This document shows positions 1 to 8,764 of a stretch of 49,542 nt of DNA, piece after piece; position 1 is the stretch's first letter, and the number at the start of each line of letters is the position of its first letter. A model generated the notes under the pieces. That model was not told where the DNA came from. It saw only the letters and a program-made list of their open reading frames with translations, and did not search any database. This DNA is from Chitinophagales bacterium (GTDB lineage Bacteria > Bacteroidota > Bacteroidia > Chitinophagales > Chitinophagaceae), in contig JAAFJB010000020.1 of NCBI GenBank assembly GCA_013297995.1, positions 1 through 49,542 of the forward strand, read 5' to 3'. The translations under genes and the position numbers were made by a program.

Positions 1-121
1 AAACTTAGCTACCTTATTCTAAATTAAATACTTAAAGATGAGCAATTTTTAATGAATAAAAAAATAAAAGCAGTTGATTTATAAGCATTCATTTTTATTC
101 AAATCGCCAGTTAATCCTCTA

Positions 122-1663
122 TTACCCGCCCCATCCCTCTCTATCTAGACTTCTGTACTGTATTGCCTCTGCAATATGCTCGGGTTTTATGGTTACGCTA
201 TCTGCTAAGTCGGCAATGGTTCTGCTTAGTTTTAAAATTCTATCATAAGCCCTGGCACTTAAATTCAATCGCTCCATGGCTCGCTTTAACAATGCGTCAC
301 CTGCTGTATTGAGCTGACAGATTTTCCTTAATAATCCAGCACCCATTTGCGCGTTGGCATAAATACCGGGATATGCTTGCAGCCGCTCCGTTTGTATGGC
401 TCTTGCACTAATTACCCGCTCTCTTATTTGTGCAGAGCTTTCTCCTTTCTGTTGGTTATTCAAGGCATTAAATGCAACAGGCGTTACTTCTACATGCAAA
501 TCAATTCTATCTAATAATGGCCCTGATACCCTATTCAAATATTTTTGTACCATACCAGCTCCACATGTGCAGTCTTTTTCAGGATGATTGTAGTATCCAC
601 AGGCACAGGGATTCATAGAAGCAATGAGCATAAAATTTGCGGGGAAGTCAAGCGCTACCCTTGTTCTTGAGATACTTACTTTTCTTTCTTCCATGGGCTG
701 GCGCATTACTTCTAATACCGTCCTTTTAAATTCTGGCAACTCATCTAAAAACAATACGCCATTATGAGAAAGTGATATTTCACCCGGCTGGGGTATGCTC
801 CCTCCTCCTACCAATGCCACATCGGAAATGGTATGATGTGGTGAACGAAATGGCCGCTTGCTAATTAATGAACTATTCAATGGAAGCTTGCCAGCTACAC
901 TGTGAATTTTGGTAGTCTCCAATGCTTCGGGCAAACTTAGTGGAGGCAGTATCGTTGGCAAACGCTTTGCCAGCATGGTTTTTCCCGCACCAGGGGGACC
1001 AATTAATATGGCATTGTGCGCACCTGCTGCAGCTATCTCCAGTGCTCGCTTAATATTTTCTTGCCCCCTTACTTCATCAAAATCAAAGTCAAAATCATAT
1101 TGATTGCTAAAAAAATCAGCTCGGGTATTTACCGATTCAGGTTGCAAGGATTGTTCATCTGCAAAAAAATTGACTAGCTCCTTCAAATTCGTCACCCCAT
1201 ATACCAATAGATTATTTACCATACCAGCTTCCATTGCATTGGCCTTGGGTACAATCAATCCTTTAAAACCTTCTTTACGCGCTTGAATGGCAATGGGCAA
1301 TGCGCCTCTGATGGATTGAACAGATCCGTCGAGACCCAATTCCCCCATAATGATATAATCTTTTAGTCGCTCCGGATGCTCCAATTGCTCACTGGCGCCC
1401 AACACACTCAATGCAATGGGCAGATCCAAAGCAGACCCAGTTTTTTTAATATCAGCAGGTGCCAAATTCACCACCACTTTGGTTCTTGGCATGTGAAAAT
1501 GATTGGTCTTAATAGCACTCTCGGTGCGATGCAGACTTTCACGCACGGCATTATCGGGCAGGCCAACAATGGCATAGCCCTGACCCATACTAACATTCAC
1601 TTCAATGGTAATAGTTATGGCTTCAACGCCATAAACTGCACTGCCAAAGGTTTTAACAAGCAT
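122..1663 (-). CDS. comM: YifB/ComM-family AAA+ ATPase (Mg-chelatase-like)
   Basis: Predicted hexameric AAA+ helicase of the ComM/YifB family, which helps branch migration during natural transformation in species where it has been studied. The 513-residue protein has an N-terminal Lon-protease-like/ChlI fold (about 1-165), Walker A GPPGAGKT (222-229), Walker B VLFLDE (303-308), a Cys-rich insertion CACGYYNHPEKDCTCG typical of the family, and a C-terminal lid domain. I start at MLVKTF because family members begin this way; an in-frame ATG seven codons upstream (1684) is possible but adds a non-conserved extension. It stands alone, about 140 bp after the aldehyde dehydrogenase gene on the same strand. 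Role in DNA uptake here is inferred from the family only. Confidence 0.93.
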   Translation of the reverse strand: MLVKTFGSAVYGVEAITITIEVNVSMGQGYAIVGLPDNAVRESLHRTESAIKTNHFHMPRTKVVVNLAPADIKKTGSALDLPIALSVLGASEQLEHPERLKDYIIMGELGLDGSVQSIRGALPIAIQARKEGFKGLIVPKANAMEAGMVNNLLVYGVTNLKELVNFFADEQSLQPESVNTRADFFSNQYDFDFDFDEVRGQENIKRALEIAAAGAHNAILIGPPGAGKTMLAKRLPTILPPLSLPEALETTKIHSVAGKLPLNSSLISKRPFRSPHHTISDVALVGGGSIPQPGEISLSHNGVLFLDELPEFKRTVLEVMRQPMEERKVSISRTRVALDFPANFMLIASMNPCACGYYNHPEKDCTCGAGMVQKYLNRVSGPLLDRIDLHVEVTPVAFNALNNQQKGESSAQIRERVISARAIQTERLQAYPGIYANAQMGAGLLRKICQLNTAGDALLKRAMERLNLSARAYDRILKLSRTIADLADSVTIKPEHIAEAIQYRSLDREGWGG

Positions 1664-1724
1664 ATACAACAATTTGTACTGCAAGTAAGTGCATCAGAAT
1701 TGCTAGAAATTTAAAACAATAGTG

Positions 1725-1751
1725 CCACTCACAGTCATGAATAATGAGTGG
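1725..1751 (-). terminator. Weak hairpin after the aldehyde dehydrogenase gene
   Basis: CCACTCA (1725-1731) and TGAGTGG (1745-1751) form a perfect 7-bp stem with a 13-nt loop in the gap between the aldehyde dehydrogenase stop and comM. Read on the minus strand it is followed by a T-rich but interrupted stretch. It may end the upstream operon; the tail is poor, so this is a weak call. Confidence 0.3.
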
Positions 1752-1804
1752 TTACAAACAACTGTAATTTCAGTTATTTTTTATGAATAGCTGGAAATAT
1801 TTTT

Positions 1805-3421
1805 CTAAAAAATATAATCCAACCGCAGGTAATTGCTTTGGTGCTCCCGAACAATGGTCTGCACAATCTCTTTATTTAATTCATTGTCTTTGGTACTAAT
1901 TAACAATCGAATACTAAAAGCTCTCAACGCATCTGCTACACTTAGGGTGCCTTCTGCACTGTCTTTTCTACCATTAAATGGATACATATCTGGCCCACGT
2001 TGACACTGGGCATTGATATTAATTCGTCCCACTTGATTGGCCAATTCATCTATAAGGTGACCAATAGTGGCTGAATTTTTTCCGAAAATACTTAGTTGCT
2101 GGCCAAAGTTTGACTGTACTACATAATCCACCGTTTCTGCTATATCCTTATAAGAAACAATGGGAACAACAGGACCAAATTGCTCCTCCGAATAAATACG
2201 CATTTTATTATTTACGGGATACAATACAGCCGGATAAAAAAATGTATCATTTACCAAGCCTCCATTTTCATTTACTATTTCAGCACCAAACTGCTGTGCA
2301 TCTTTTACCAATGCGGTTAAATATGCCGCTTTACCCGGTTCAGGCAGCGGCGTTATTTTAGCACCCTTATCCCAAGGCATTCCAATAGCCAATTGATTAA
2401 CAGCGGCAGTAAACTTTGGTAAGAACGCACTGATTAATGATTCGTGTACAAAAATTATTTTTAGTGCTGTACAACGTTGTCCATTAAAAGAAAGTGATCC
2501 TGCAACCGCTTCGGCTACTGCAATATCTAAATCAGCATCTGGTAAAATGATGGCAGGATTTTTAGCATCCAACCCCAATACGCTTCTTAACCGATGTGGC
2601 TTGGGATGTAATTTTTTAATATCACTGGCGCCTTTATTGGTTCCTATAAAAGCAAATACATCTATTTTACCCGATTCCATCATCACCCCTACTGTTTCTC
2701 TTCCCCTACCATAAATAATATTAATAACTCCTTTGGGAAAACAATTTTTGAAAGCTTCTAACAAGGGCTGAATAAGCAACACCCCATATTTTGCGGGTTT
2801 AAATACCACCGTATTCCCCATAATTAAGGCAGGAATTAGGGTGCTGAATGTTTCATTCAACGGATAATTGTATGGCCCCATACACAAGGCAACGCCCAAT
2901 GGCACCCTTCTTATTTGTGCAATAATTCCTTCTTCATTTTCAAATTTGGCATTGCGTCGATCCATATTCTTAAGCTCACGGATGGTATCTTCCATGTAGA
3001 GACAGGTTCTATCGAATTCCTTTTCGCTATCAGGCAATACTTTTCCAATTTCCCACATCAACAATTTCACTACTGCATTGCGTTGCTTTTTCATCTCTAC
3101 CAAAAAGCGTTCAACGTGTGCAATACGATCGGTAATGGCCATGGTAGGCCATTCACCTGTACCGTTATTATACGCTGCTACTGCGGCGTCTAAGGCTTCT
3201 AAAGATTCTTTCTCGGTAAGCAAGGGCGTGCTGCCAATACTATTGGGCACAAGTTTGCCATCTTTAACCAGTGACACTGGAGAAATCACTTCATTCATAG
3301 GACCATTCCAATTGTGGAGTTCCCCATTTATTAAATACGCTCTTTGCTCAATAAAGGCTTCCAATTGCCAGGTTGATGGCACTTCGTTTGCAGAAGGAAA
3401 AATAGTTTCAATTAATGACAT
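1805..3421 (-). CDS. GapN-like aldehyde dehydrogenase with altered active site
   Basis: A 538-residue aldehyde dehydrogenase most like NADP-dependent non-phosphorylating glyceraldehyde-3-phosphate dehydrogenase (GapN). Visible landmarks are the oxyanion region GPYNYPLNE (182-190), cofactor loop VVFKPAKYG (205-213), and the catalytic Cys317 in FNGQRCTALK. The segment that normally reads ELGGK and supplies the general-base Glu reads GLDAKNP (283-289), so Gly283 sits where Glu is expected; the codon is a clear GGG. Cytoplasmic; no signal peptide. Last gene of a tight trio with the CoA-binding (6-bp gap) and CDGSH genes. Substrate is uncertain: GapN-type oxidation is the family guess, but loss of the Glu that activates the deacylating water suggests a slower or different second half-reaction. 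Confidence 0.85.
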   Translation of the reverse strand: MSLIETIFPSANEVPSTWQLEAFIEQRAYLINGELHNWNGPMNEVISPVSLVKDGKLVPNSIGSTPLLTEKESLEALDAAVAAYNNGTGEWPTMAITDRIAHVERFLVEMKKQRNAVVKLLMWEIGKVLPDSEKEFDRTCLYMEDTIRELKNMDRRNAKFENEEGIIAQIRRVPLGVALCMGPYNYPLNETFSTLIPALIMGNTVVFKPAKYGVLLIQPLLEAFKNCFPKGVINIIYGRGRETVGVMMESGKIDVFAFIGTNKGASDIKKLHPKPHRLRSVLGLDAKNPAIILPDADLDIAVAEAVAGSLSFNGQRCTALKIIFVHESLISAFLPKFTAAVNQLAIGMPWDKGAKITPLPEPGKAAYLTALVKDAQQFGAEIVNENGGLVNDTFFYPAVLYPVNNKMRIYSEEQFGPVVPIVSYKDIAETVDYVVQSNFGQQLSIFGKNSATIGHLIDELANQVGRININAQCQRGPDMYPFNGRKDSAEGTLSVADALRAFSIRLLISTKDNELNKEIVQTIVREHQSNYLRLDYIF

Positions 3422-3427
3422 AGTAAT

Positions 3428-3787
3428 TTAATATTGACCGGTATTTAGCAACACCAATGTGCAGGCTTCAAAGCACTGTATTCCATGGTTTTTTGCTAAG
3501 TCTTCCAACGCTTCGTTTTCAGTACCGGGATTAAAAATAATTCTTTTCGGTTGCAGTGAAATAATATAGGAATAATAAGCTTCTTGTGCCAATGGATTGA
3601 GGTAAAGCGTTACCGTATCTACCCCCTGCTCCGCAACAGTTGAACCATGAATAATTGTATCTCCAATTGTTGCAGCTTTGCGCCCAATAGCCACAACTGG
3701 GTGACCGTATTTTTTTAACAACGATACGGCCATATAACTATAACGCTGCGGGTTATCGGAAGCACCTAATACCAATGTTTTTTTCAC
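3428..3787 (-). CDS. CoA-binding domain protein (YccU-like)
   Basis: A 119-residue single-domain Rossmann protein of the CoA_binding_2/YccU family: N-terminal VLGASDNPQRYSYMAVSLL, then VVAIGRKAATIGD, DTVTLYLNPLAQ and IIFNPGTEN. Family members bind CoA, but their function is mostly unknown. The start codon is GTG (3785-3787) immediately next to the stop of the CDGSH gene (3788-3790), which implies translational coupling. It ends 6 bp before the GapN-like dehydrogenase. The shared operon makes a link to acyl or CoA chemistry possible but unproven. Confidence 0.85.
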   Translation of the reverse strand: MKKTLVLGASDNPQRYSYMAVSLLKKYGHPVVAIGRKAATIGDTIIHGSTVAEQGVDTVTLYLNPLAQEAYYSYIISLQPKRIIFNPGTENEALEDLAKNHGIQCFEACTLVLLNTGQY

Positions 3788-4006
3788 TTATAATTGATTA
3801 ATAGATACATTTTTATGACTCCCATCGCAGTATGGTTTGTTGGCAGATGCTCCACATCCACATAGTGATGTTTTTTCTTTTATATCAACCGTTCCATCGG
3901 CCTTGGTAATTACACACTTGGAGCTGATTACAATTGGCCCTGCTGCTTTAATAAGAATGGCAGCACCCTCAGCTGCATCTATTAGATTTGTATTTTCGTT
4001 CATCAT
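3788..4006 (-). CDS. CDGSH iron-sulfur domain protein (mitoNEET-type)
   Basis: A 72-residue protein with the CDGSH signature CGCGASANKPYCDGSH near its C-terminus, whose three Cys and one His ligate a 2Fe-2S cluster in this family. The N-terminal part (IVISSKCVITKADGTVDI) is the usual beta-strand pair of bacterial CDGSH proteins. First gene of the trio with the CoA-binding and aldehyde dehydrogenase genes; abuts the next gene with no gap. Probably a small redox or Fe-S transfer protein in the cytoplasm. MM at the N-terminus leaves the exact start open by one codon. Confidence 0.88.
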   Translation of the reverse strand: MMNENTNLIDAAEGAAILIKAAGPIVISSKCVITKADGTVDIKEKTSLCGCGASANKPYCDGSHKNVSINQL

Positions 4007-4087
4007 TTCTTTTGTTGCAAAAATTGATTGCAGAGCGAAGATACAAAATTGAGATGGATAGCTGGTAAGGGATATTATTGCTGCCTA

Positions 4088-6172
4088 TTATTTTATGCTG
4101 TAACGCAAACCCAAAAATCCCCGAATTCCCTGATTGGGTGCATACATATAGTTGGGATCAAAACTAAGTGCATAGGGATTATCTGCAGTTGGAACCACCT
4201 GCCCCGCAGGATTAAACTGTACCCGCTTATCAAAGGGATCTTCTGCCCGCGCAATAATAAATGGATTGCCCTTTGTTGGAAGATAATTCAACAGATTTTT
4301 TATACCTCCATAGAGTTCCCATTTTGTTCCAGGATGAAAACTGATTTGTATATTTTGAATACTCCACCAAGGTGAATATGCATTTCGTGGGTCGAGACTT
4401 CCCAACAAAGGCAAACGCATGGGACTGTATACATTGCCTGTATAATCTATATCTATATGCAAGGATGGAATTTTAAAACTGGCAGACCAGGTTCCCGTGA
4501 AACGCTCTGTGAGCAATTGCCTCGTCTTAACTTTTTTTTCATTCAACGATACATCTAAATAAGTTGCCCCAACTAAAAATTTCATGCCATTCTGTAAATT
4601 CAAATCATAGTTTACGGAGATACCCTTACTCACCGCAAACCCTTCTAGATTAGCATAGATAATTAGGTTGGGGTCGGCATCAAAATTTCCTATAATTCTG
4701 TTGGTGAAATAAGTGTAAAATGCTGTTGCATCGAGACTGGATGAAACGGATCCCAAAAATTTATGAATATAATTCAGGTTCATATTTATAGAACGCTCTG
4801 GTTGCAGATTGGAGGCCACCAATACCTGCCGCGCACCTGTGAGTGCGGCATGGTCTTCAGAAAAAATATTTACCACCCTAAAACCAGTACCTGCATTTAA
4901 ACGGAGTAAATTATTTTCATTCAACACAAACTTATATGCCAGCCTAGGCGTGAAAATATTTCCATGTATGGAATTATAATCGTACCGTATTCCCAATAAT
5001 AATTTATGTTTTGCATGGATATTTATTTCATCTTGCGCAAACAATCCCGGCAGCCAAATTCTTTGCGGATTCAACCCAAAATTTGCTGGATCTGTAGCTC
5101 CAGTGGCTGGAGTATTGTCGTTGTAATAAGTATGCCTTAGGGCTGCTCCAATTAACCAGTCGTGACCATTCAACAATTTATCCCAAGTAATTTGCCCAAA
5201 TGAAATATTTTGTTTGGCGAGGTAAGCATTGTTTCCATAGCGACTGTTCTGCTCATGTTGGTTGAAAGAAAATGACAGCATTATTTTTTCACGAACCGGT
5301 AATTGATAATTTCCAATCAGCTCCCAACGATTGGTATAAATACTCTCCCCATAAATACTATCGCCTCCTCTAAAATTTTTATTCCAACGCATATCACCAC
5401 CCCATCTATCCTCATAAAAATACCTACCTGCTATGCTGAACAATCGGTTTGATGCTCGGTTGAAATTCCACTTCTGAAAAATAGATATCCGGTCTTGTAA
5501 AGTCACGTCTGTAAACCCATCTTTATTCTGATCTTTGGGATTGCTGTAATTGTAATAATTCAATCCTGTTAATACCGTGGCTTTTTTTCCTGCTTTAAAC
5601 TTAAACCCTAAATCTGTGTTCAATTCACCCCAAGTAGTTGAAAAAATATCGGCCGAAAAAAGGGGTGCAGTCTGTGGTTTTTTGGTGATGATATTAATAA
5701 GACCTCCAATGGCTTCACTTCCATAAAGCGACGAGGCCGGCCCTTTTACGATTTCAATTCTTTCTACCAACGATGAAGGAATTCCTGAAAGTCCATAAAC
5801 CGTTGAGAGACTACTTACAATGGGCATTCCATCAATCAATACCATGGTATATGGCCCTGGCAATCCATTGATTCGTATATCGCCCGTATTACAAACATTG
5901 CAGTTGAGCTGAGGCCTAACCCCATTGATCTGTTGCATTCCATCAAAAATATTGGGACTGGGATTTTTACGGAAAAAGGCGGGACTGTACACTTCAACTG
6001 CCACGGGACTTTCAGAACGTCTCACTTCTTTCATTGTTCCAGTTACCACCACTTCACCTAGGGTTCCACTCATTGGTTTTAATTCGGTGGTATCCTGCAT
6101 TGCCCAAACAGAATTGGTAAAAAAGCAAAGTACTGAAATGCGCAATACCCCTATAAAGACTGTATTTTTCAT
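4088..6172 (-). CDS. TonB-dependent outer-membrane receptor, probably metal-linked
   Basis: A 694-residue TonB-dependent receptor. Signal peptide (about 1-24), TonB-box-like segment GEVVVTGT (39-46), plug domain with DIRINGLPGPYTMVLIDGMP (98-117) and GPASSLYGSEAIGG (144-157), then a 22-strand-type barrel ending in an aromatic-rich segment. It lacks the N-terminal carboxypeptidase-like domain and any SusD partner, so it is not a SusC glycan porter. The plug holds a CNVC pair (Cys91, Cys94) just before the plug strand. The divergent neighbour is a DtxR-family metalloregulator and the shared intergenic region holds a DtxR-type palindrome 22 bp before this start codon. I infer iron (siderophore or heme) or manganese-related uptake; the ligand cannot be read from the sequence. 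Confidence 0.9.
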   Translation of the reverse strand: MKNTVFIGVLRISVLCFFTNSVWAMQDTTELKPMSGTLGEVVVTGTMKEVRRSESPVAVEVYSPAFFRKNPSPNIFDGMQQINGVRPQLNCNVCNTGDIRINGLPGPYTMVLIDGMPIVSSLSTVYGLSGIPSSLVERIEIVKGPASSLYGSEAIGGLINIITKKPQTAPLFSADIFSTTWGELNTDLGFKFKAGKKATVLTGLNYYNYSNPKDQNKDGFTDVTLQDRISIFQKWNFNRASNRLFSIAGRYFYEDRWGGDMRWNKNFRGGDSIYGESIYTNRWELIGNYQLPVREKIMLSFSFNQHEQNSRYGNNAYLAKQNISFGQITWDKLLNGHDWLIGAALRHTYYNDNTPATGATDPANFGLNPQRIWLPGLFAQDEINIHAKHKLLLGIRYDYNSIHGNIFTPRLAYKFVLNENNLLRLNAGTGFRVVNIFSEDHAALTGARQVLVASNLQPERSINMNLNYIHKFLGSVSSSLDATAFYTYFTNRIIGNFDADPNLIIYANLEGFAVSKGISVNYDLNLQNGMKFLVGATYLDVSLNEKKVKTRQLLTERFTGTWSASFKIPSLHIDIDYTGNVYSPMRLPLLGSLDPRNAYSPWWSIQNIQISFHPGTKWELYGGIKNLLNYLPTKGNPFIIARAEDPFDKRVQFNPAGQVVPTADNPYALSFDPNYMYAPNQGIRGFLGLRYSIK

Positions 6173-6194
6173 TGTTATGGAGGTAAAATTATAA

Positions 6195-6214
6195 TTGTTA
6201 GGCTAATCTAACAA
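6195..6214. promoter_or_regulatory. DtxR/IdeR-type operator
   Basis: TTGTTAGGCTAATCTAACAA is a 20-bp inverted repeat with 7-bp perfect arms (TTGTTAG / CTAACAA) around a quasi-symmetric centre, and contains the TTAGGCTAA..CTAA pattern known for DtxR-family boxes. It lies between the divergent TonB receptor (starts 6172) and the DtxR-like gene (starts 6248), so one bound dimer could control both. Confidence 0.8.
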
Positions 6215-6247
6215 ATTTAGTTTGAGATAATTTACTAATTTTAGCGC

Positions 6248-6934
6248 ATGTTATCTTTTACTGAAGAAAATTATCTCAAGACTTTGTTTCAGCTTACGGT
6301 AGAATCCAATGAAAAAGTGGAAGCTGGCACCAATGAAATTGCGGCTCATTTGGGCGTAAAGCCCGCATCGGCCAATGATATGCTTAAAAAGCTAAAAGAT
6401 AAAAAACTCATTCATTATGAGAAATATGGTAAGTCAACCCTTACCAAAGAAGGCAGGAAATACGCGCTTGAAATTGTGCGGAAACACCGTTTATGGGAGA
6501 CTTTTCTATATGAAAAACTAGAATTCAGTTGGGATGAAGTACACGAAGTAGCCGAACAACTGGAGCATATACAGAGTAAAAAATTGATTGACAAACTCGA
6601 TAAATTTTTGAACTATCCCGAAGTAGATCCTCATGGAGACGCCATTCCAAATGCAAAAGGTGAGCTTGAAATTAGTCAGCGTAAATCACTATTAGAAGAA
6701 GAGATAGGACACGCTTGTAAAATGGTGGGGGTTAAAGACAATTCGGCGGCTTTTCTGCAGTATGTTAACAGTCTTGGCCTCTCCATTAACCAGACCATCC
6801 GCATCAAAGCAAGAGAAGAATTTGATGACCTACTAGAAATTGAAGTGAACGGAAAAAAAAATAGGGTGAGTCCCAAATTTGCCGAAAATATCATCATCAC
6901 TTGTTTGGAATGCAATAGGCTTAGAAAAAAATAA
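6248..6934 (+). CDS. DtxR-family metal-dependent transcriptional regulator
   Basis: A 228-residue regulator with N-terminal winged helix (about 1-65, TNEIAAHLGVKPASANDMLKKL), the metal-binding dimerisation domain (about 66-145, including RKHRLWETFL and DPHGDAIP) and a C-terminal FeoA/SH3-like domain (about 150-228). Ligands matching DtxR/MntR are His80, Glu84, His99, Glu103, Glu106 and His107. Asn8 replaces the MntR Asp8 or DtxR Met10, and Glu103 replaces the DtxR Cys102, so iron versus manganese specificity is ambiguous. It likely represses the divergent TonB receptor and itself through the palindrome at 6195-6214 when metal is sufficient. Confidence 0.92.
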   Translation: MLSFTEENYLKTLFQLTVESNEKVEAGTNEIAAHLGVKPASANDMLKKLKDKKLIHYEKYGKSTLTKEGRKYALEIVRKHRLWETFLYEKLEFSWDEVHEVAEQLEHIQSKKLIDKLDKFLNYPEVDPHGDAIPNAKGELEISQRKSLLEEEIGHACKMVGVKDNSAAFLQYVNSLGLSINQTIRIKAREEFDDLLEIEVNGKKNRVSPKFAENIIITCLECNRLRKK

Positions 6935-6950
6935 TTGCAAGAATGATGCG

Positions 6951-6965
6951 CTGCTTCATAAGCAG
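6951..6965. terminator. Small hairpin between convergent genes
   Basis: CTGCTT-CAT-AAGCAG is a perfect 6-bp stem with a 3-nt loop in the 43-bp gap between the rightward regulator and leftward dnaX. It has no strong T run on either side, so a role in ending both transcripts is only plausible. Confidence 0.3.
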
Positions 6966-6977
6966 AAATTAGCTCAC

Positions 6978-8747
6978 TTAATAATCAATTTCTAATCGAA
7001 GCCTTTCTTTTAATTCGCGAACCAAAGGATACTGTTCTGATATGCGTTCAAATCTTTGTTTGCTGTTCAAGCGCATATGTAAAGGAATATCTTCTTTTTC
7101 ACCCGCATCTATCAATATGGTAAATCCAAGTGCTCTATTATTAAACTGTTGGTGCAGTTGATCGAGTAATACCATTTTTTCCTGCTCTATAAATTTCTGT
7201 GCTGTGATGGCAGAAACCGACACGGTAAAATGAATATCACTATCAATTTCTAGTCCCGCTATTTTAAAAGTACCCGCAGCAGAATGTTTCAACTGCTGTT
7301 CTAATTGAATGGTATATGCATCCCAAAACTGTTGCAACTTCTCCATGGTAAGCGGCTCCGCTTCTTTCACTTCTTCAATTGCATATTTGTTACCTGCTTT
7401 TTCGCGAAGCGCATCTAACAAAGATATTTTTGCATGGGAACTTGGCAATGGAGTTGCGGGAGTTTCTGCAATGGTTTTAGGCAACGCTGCTTCACCTTCT
7501 TTTGCAATAAATAATTTAGCTGCGCCAGCAGCAACCGCTGTTGCAGGAGGTGCAGGTGGTGCTAATGGTTGAATTAGTTTGGTCTTAAAAGCTATGGGGC
7601 CATCAATGCGCTTTTTTTTTACCAACACGCCTTTTTCACTTGCCATATCAATGGCTTGTTGTAAAAAACTGAGTTTAATCAATGCCAATTCTACGTGAAG
7701 GCGTTTATTTCGCGCCATCTTATAATTCACTTCTGTTTCATTTAAAATATTCAACGCACTTACCAAATAAGCAATGCCCGTATTGGCTGCAACAGCAATA
7801 TATTTCTCCCGCATCCCTTCTACCACTTCAAGTAGGGATGCTGACTTACTATCTTTGCATACCAGTAAGTTTCGTATAAATTCTGCAAAGCCGTTCAATA
7901 CCAAATCACCTTCAAAACCCTTTCTATTAATAGCATCGTACAATAACATGGCTCCCGCCATATCTTGCTGCTGCATAGATTCGAGTAGTTTAAAAAAATA
8001 ATCTTCATCCAAAATATTCAAGTGCTCCAGTGTATTCTGATAGGTAAGTTCTCCATTGGTAAAACTTACAATTTTATCTAAAATACTCAATGAATCACGC
8101 ATACAACCCTCACTCTTCTGGGCTATTACTTGCAAGGCCGCTTTCTCCGCTTTTATAGATTCTTTATTTGCAATCTCTTGTAAATGTTCAACCGTATCAT
8201 CGTTGGTAATTCTTTTGAAATCGAAAATTTGACAGCGACTTAAAATGGTCGGAAGAATTTTATGTTTCTCCGTGGTGGCCAAAATAAAAATAGCATGCGC
8301 TGGTGGCTCTTCCAATGTTTTTAAAAAAGCATTAAAGGCGCTCGAGCTAAGCATATGAACCTCATCTACAATATATACTTTATATTTTCCTGCCTGTGGT
8401 GCAAAACGAACCTGTTCAACCAAGGAACGAATATCATCTACTGAGTTATTGCTGGCTGCATCTAATTCATGAATATTCATAGAAATGCCCCCATCAAATG
8501 AAACACAACTATTGCAAGTATTACAGGCTTCCGATTCGGGTGTTTGATTGGTACAGTTGATGGTTTTGGCTAAAATTCTTGCGCAGGTAGTTTTTCCCAC
8601 ACCCCTAGGCCCGCAAAATAAAAAAGCATGCGCCAACTGATTGTTGCGAATGGCATTTTTTAGCGTAGTGGTTATATGCTGTTGACCTACAACCGTACTA
8701 AAATTCTGGGGGCGATATTTTCTTGCTGATACAATAAAGTTCTCCAT
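6978..8747 (-). CDS. dnaX: DNA polymerase III subunit gamma/tau
   Basis: Clamp-loader ATPase, 589 residues. Walker A GPRGVGKT (46-53), zinc-module cysteines 65, 75, 78 and 81, Walker B region YIVDEVHML (125-133), SRC sensor (170-172), collar domain to about 365, then a Pro/Ala-rich tau linker and C-terminal polymerase/helicase-binding domains. A run of nine A residues in the mRNA encodes Lys377-379 at the end of domain III; slippage in either direction reaches a stop within a few codons and would produce a short gamma-like form. It is the last gene of a run beginning with dnaB; 17 bp separate it from the acyltransferase-like gene. Confidence 0.96.
   Translation of the reverse strand: MENFIVSARKYRPQNFSTVVGQQHITTTLKNAIRNNQLAHAFLFCGPRGVGKTTCARILAKTINCTNQTPESEACNTCNSCVSFDGGISMNIHELDAASNNSVDDIRSLVEQVRFAPQAGKYKVYIVDEVHMLSSSAFNAFLKTLEEPPAHAIFILATTEKHKILPTILSRCQIFDFKRITNDDTVEHLQEIANKESIKAEKAALQVIAQKSEGCMRDSLSILDKIVSFTNGELTYQNTLEHLNILDEDYFFKLLESMQQQDMAGAMLLYDAINRKGFEGDLVLNGFAEFIRNLLVCKDSKSASLLEVVEGMREKYIAVAANTGIAYLVSALNILNETEVNYKMARNKRLHVELALIKLSFLQQAIDMASEKGVLVKKKRIDGPIAFKTKLIQPLAPPAPPATAVAAGAAKLFIAKEGEAALPKTIAETPATPLPSSHAKISLLDALREKAGNKYAIEEVKEAEPLTMEKLQQFWDAYTIQLEQQLKHSAAGTFKIAGLEIDSDIHFTVSVSAITAQKFIEQEKMVLLDQLHQQFNNRALGFTILIDAGEKEDIPLHMRLNSKQRFERISEQYPLVRELKERLRLEIDY
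7611..7620 (-). other. A9G slippery run in dnaX
   Basis: On the coding strand the sequence reads GT-A9-G: Val376 (GTA), Lys377, Lys378, Lys379 (AAG). A -1 shift (or one extra A in the transcript) gives GCG CAT TGA, ending after two added residues (381 aa). A +1 shift ends at TAG after six (384 aa). Thermus thermophilus makes gamma by transcriptional slippage on A9, and Escherichia coli by ribosomal -1 shifting on A6G, at the equivalent domain border. Confidence 0.6.
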
Positions 8748-8764
8748 AAAGGTTGCAAGTTAAT

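Noticed and set aside
396..1714. Plus-strand reading frames across comM
   Set aside because: They are antisense shadows of a well-conserved gene and show no family features or start signals; the same holds for other opposite-strand frames in the window.
4088..6172. SusC-like glycan transporter
   Set aside because: No N-terminal carboxypeptidase-like domain and no adjacent SusD; length of about 690 residues fits metal or cofactor receptors.
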